Source: Vibrio proteolyticus NBRC 13287 (lineage in GTDB: Bacteria > Pseudomonadota > Gammaproteobacteria > Enterobacterales > Vibrionaceae). From it: 64,000 bases of DNA. The translations under genes were made by a program, and so were the position numbers. The stretch is from NCBI RefSeq assembly GCF_000467125.1, contig NZ_BATJ01000001.1, forward strand, positions 310,001 through 374,000. Direction: 5' to 3'. Below, in pieces: positions 63,508 to 64,000 of the stretch; within the stretch, counting starts at the first letter, position 1, and each line of letters starts with the position of its first letter. The notes below the pieces were generated by a model. The model worked only from the letters and a program-made list of their open reading frames with translations, was not told the origin of the DNA and ran no database searches.

Positions 63508-64000
63508 ATGACCCTCGAAAAGTTTGCCTCAATATACCAACGAGCCGCTGAACGTAAAGGCGGCGAAGACAGCCTCGAAAAACTGGTTCGCAAACCACTG
63601 ACACCAGAAGAAGTAGCGAATATTCCTGAAGATCGCTGGTTATCAGAATTTTCGATGAAAGTATTCCAGAGCGGAATCTCATGGGATGTCGTACGTAAAA
63701 AGTGGCCAAACTTTGAAGAGTTGTTTTTGGGCTTCAAGGTTGAACCTTTGCTGATGTGGTCAGATGAACTCTGGGAAGAAAAAGCCAAAGATCCACGCAT
63801 TATCCGCCATTTGACGAAAGTGATGTCAATCCCGGCCAATGCTCGCATGATTTACGAAGCGCGAATTGAGCACGGCTCCTTCAGCAATATGGTGGCAAAC
63901 TGGCCTCAGGAACAGATCACTGAGCTTTGGGAGTACCTGAAAAAGCACGGTAATCGTCTGGGTGGCAACACCGGGCCATATTCTCTGCGCACCATTGGAG
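63508..64000 (+). CDS. DNA-3-methyladenine glycosylase I, N-terminal part (cut by window edge)
   Basis: From ATG 63508 the frame is open to the end of the window (about 164 residues). MTLEKFASIYQRAAERKGGE opens it, then WLSEFSMKVFQSGISWDVVRKKWPNFEELFLGF, here cut to WDVVRKKWPNFEELFLGF, and near the edge RLGGNTGPYSLRTIG. These match the TAG-type helix-hairpin-helix base-excision glycosylases as found in Vibrio. The remaining C-terminus lies beyond 64000. Confidence 0.85.
   Translation, partial: MTLEKFASIYQRAAERKGGEDSLEKLVRKPLTPEEVANIPEDRWLSEFSMKVFQSGISWDVVRKKWPNFEELFLGFKVEPLLMWSDELWEEKAKDPRIIRHLTKVMSIPANARMIYEARIEHGSFSNMVANWPQEQITELWEYLKKHGNRLGGNTGPYSLRTIG

Overview
The window looks like part of a Vibrio genome (gammaproteobacterium, moderate GC). 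The evidence is a TcpG-like DsbA, MipA/OmpV and OmpX-like outer-membrane proteins, an Ohr/OhrR pair, a YdeP-type molybdoenzyme with FdhD, and the DUF2760-Hsp70-Hsp70 set. The species cannot be fixed from sequence alone; a complete urease plus urea ABC transporter is not universal in the genus. No rRNA, tRNA, CRISPR array, transposase or integrase was seen.

Layout. 1-4.6 kb: a cut patatin-like gene, a two-partner-secretion pore gene (TpsB) preceded by a secreted-type lipoprotein gene with an intrinsic terminator between them, and a LysR regulator broken by one in-frame stop beside a divergent MATE pump. 6-20 kb: a hybrid histidine kinase, a MORN-repeat protein, a small beta-barrel, the hrpA helicase, azoR, MipA, a TerB-like protein, an exonuclease and a CHASE-type diguanylate cyclase. 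20.7-26.1 kb: the DUF2760 membrane protein and two Hsp70-like ATPases. 26.2-30.1 kb: VOC protein, MscS channel, two tandem paralogous 56-residue lipoproteins, DsbA and a glutaredoxin-like protein.

30.2-41.7 kb (minus strand): a 13-gene urea block, read urtABCDE then ureD-ureA-ureB-ureC-ureE-hupE/ureJ-ureF-ureG. It encodes high-affinity urea import, the three urease subunits and the nickel-insertion machinery. Several genes overlap by 4 nt or are separated by only a few bases. A sigma-54-like promoter and NtrC-like sites lie upstream of urtA.

42-46 kb: small enzyme genes (GNAT, AlaX, cysteine hydrolase, methyltransferase, SRPBCC). 46.4-54.8 kb: an inserted block with a 1927-residue LapA-like type I secreted adhesin (two von Willebrand A domains, VCBS and cadherin repeats, RTX tail), divergent from a TolC and an OmpA-family gene. 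The block is bounded by a ~200-bp imperfect direct duplication. The left copy has an intact small exported-protein gene plus a remnant of a hydrolase 3' end. The right copy has the intact hydrolase plus a remnant of the small gene, and truncates a further ORF. I read this as the scar of an island insertion between two once-adjacent convergent genes.

55-64 kb: hydrolase, CYTH/CyaB protein, ohrR/ohr with palindromic operators, a YdeP-like molybdoenzyme divergent from a bestrophin gene with two consensus FNR boxes between them, a LysR regulator, fdhD and a cut 3-methyladenine glycosylase gene.
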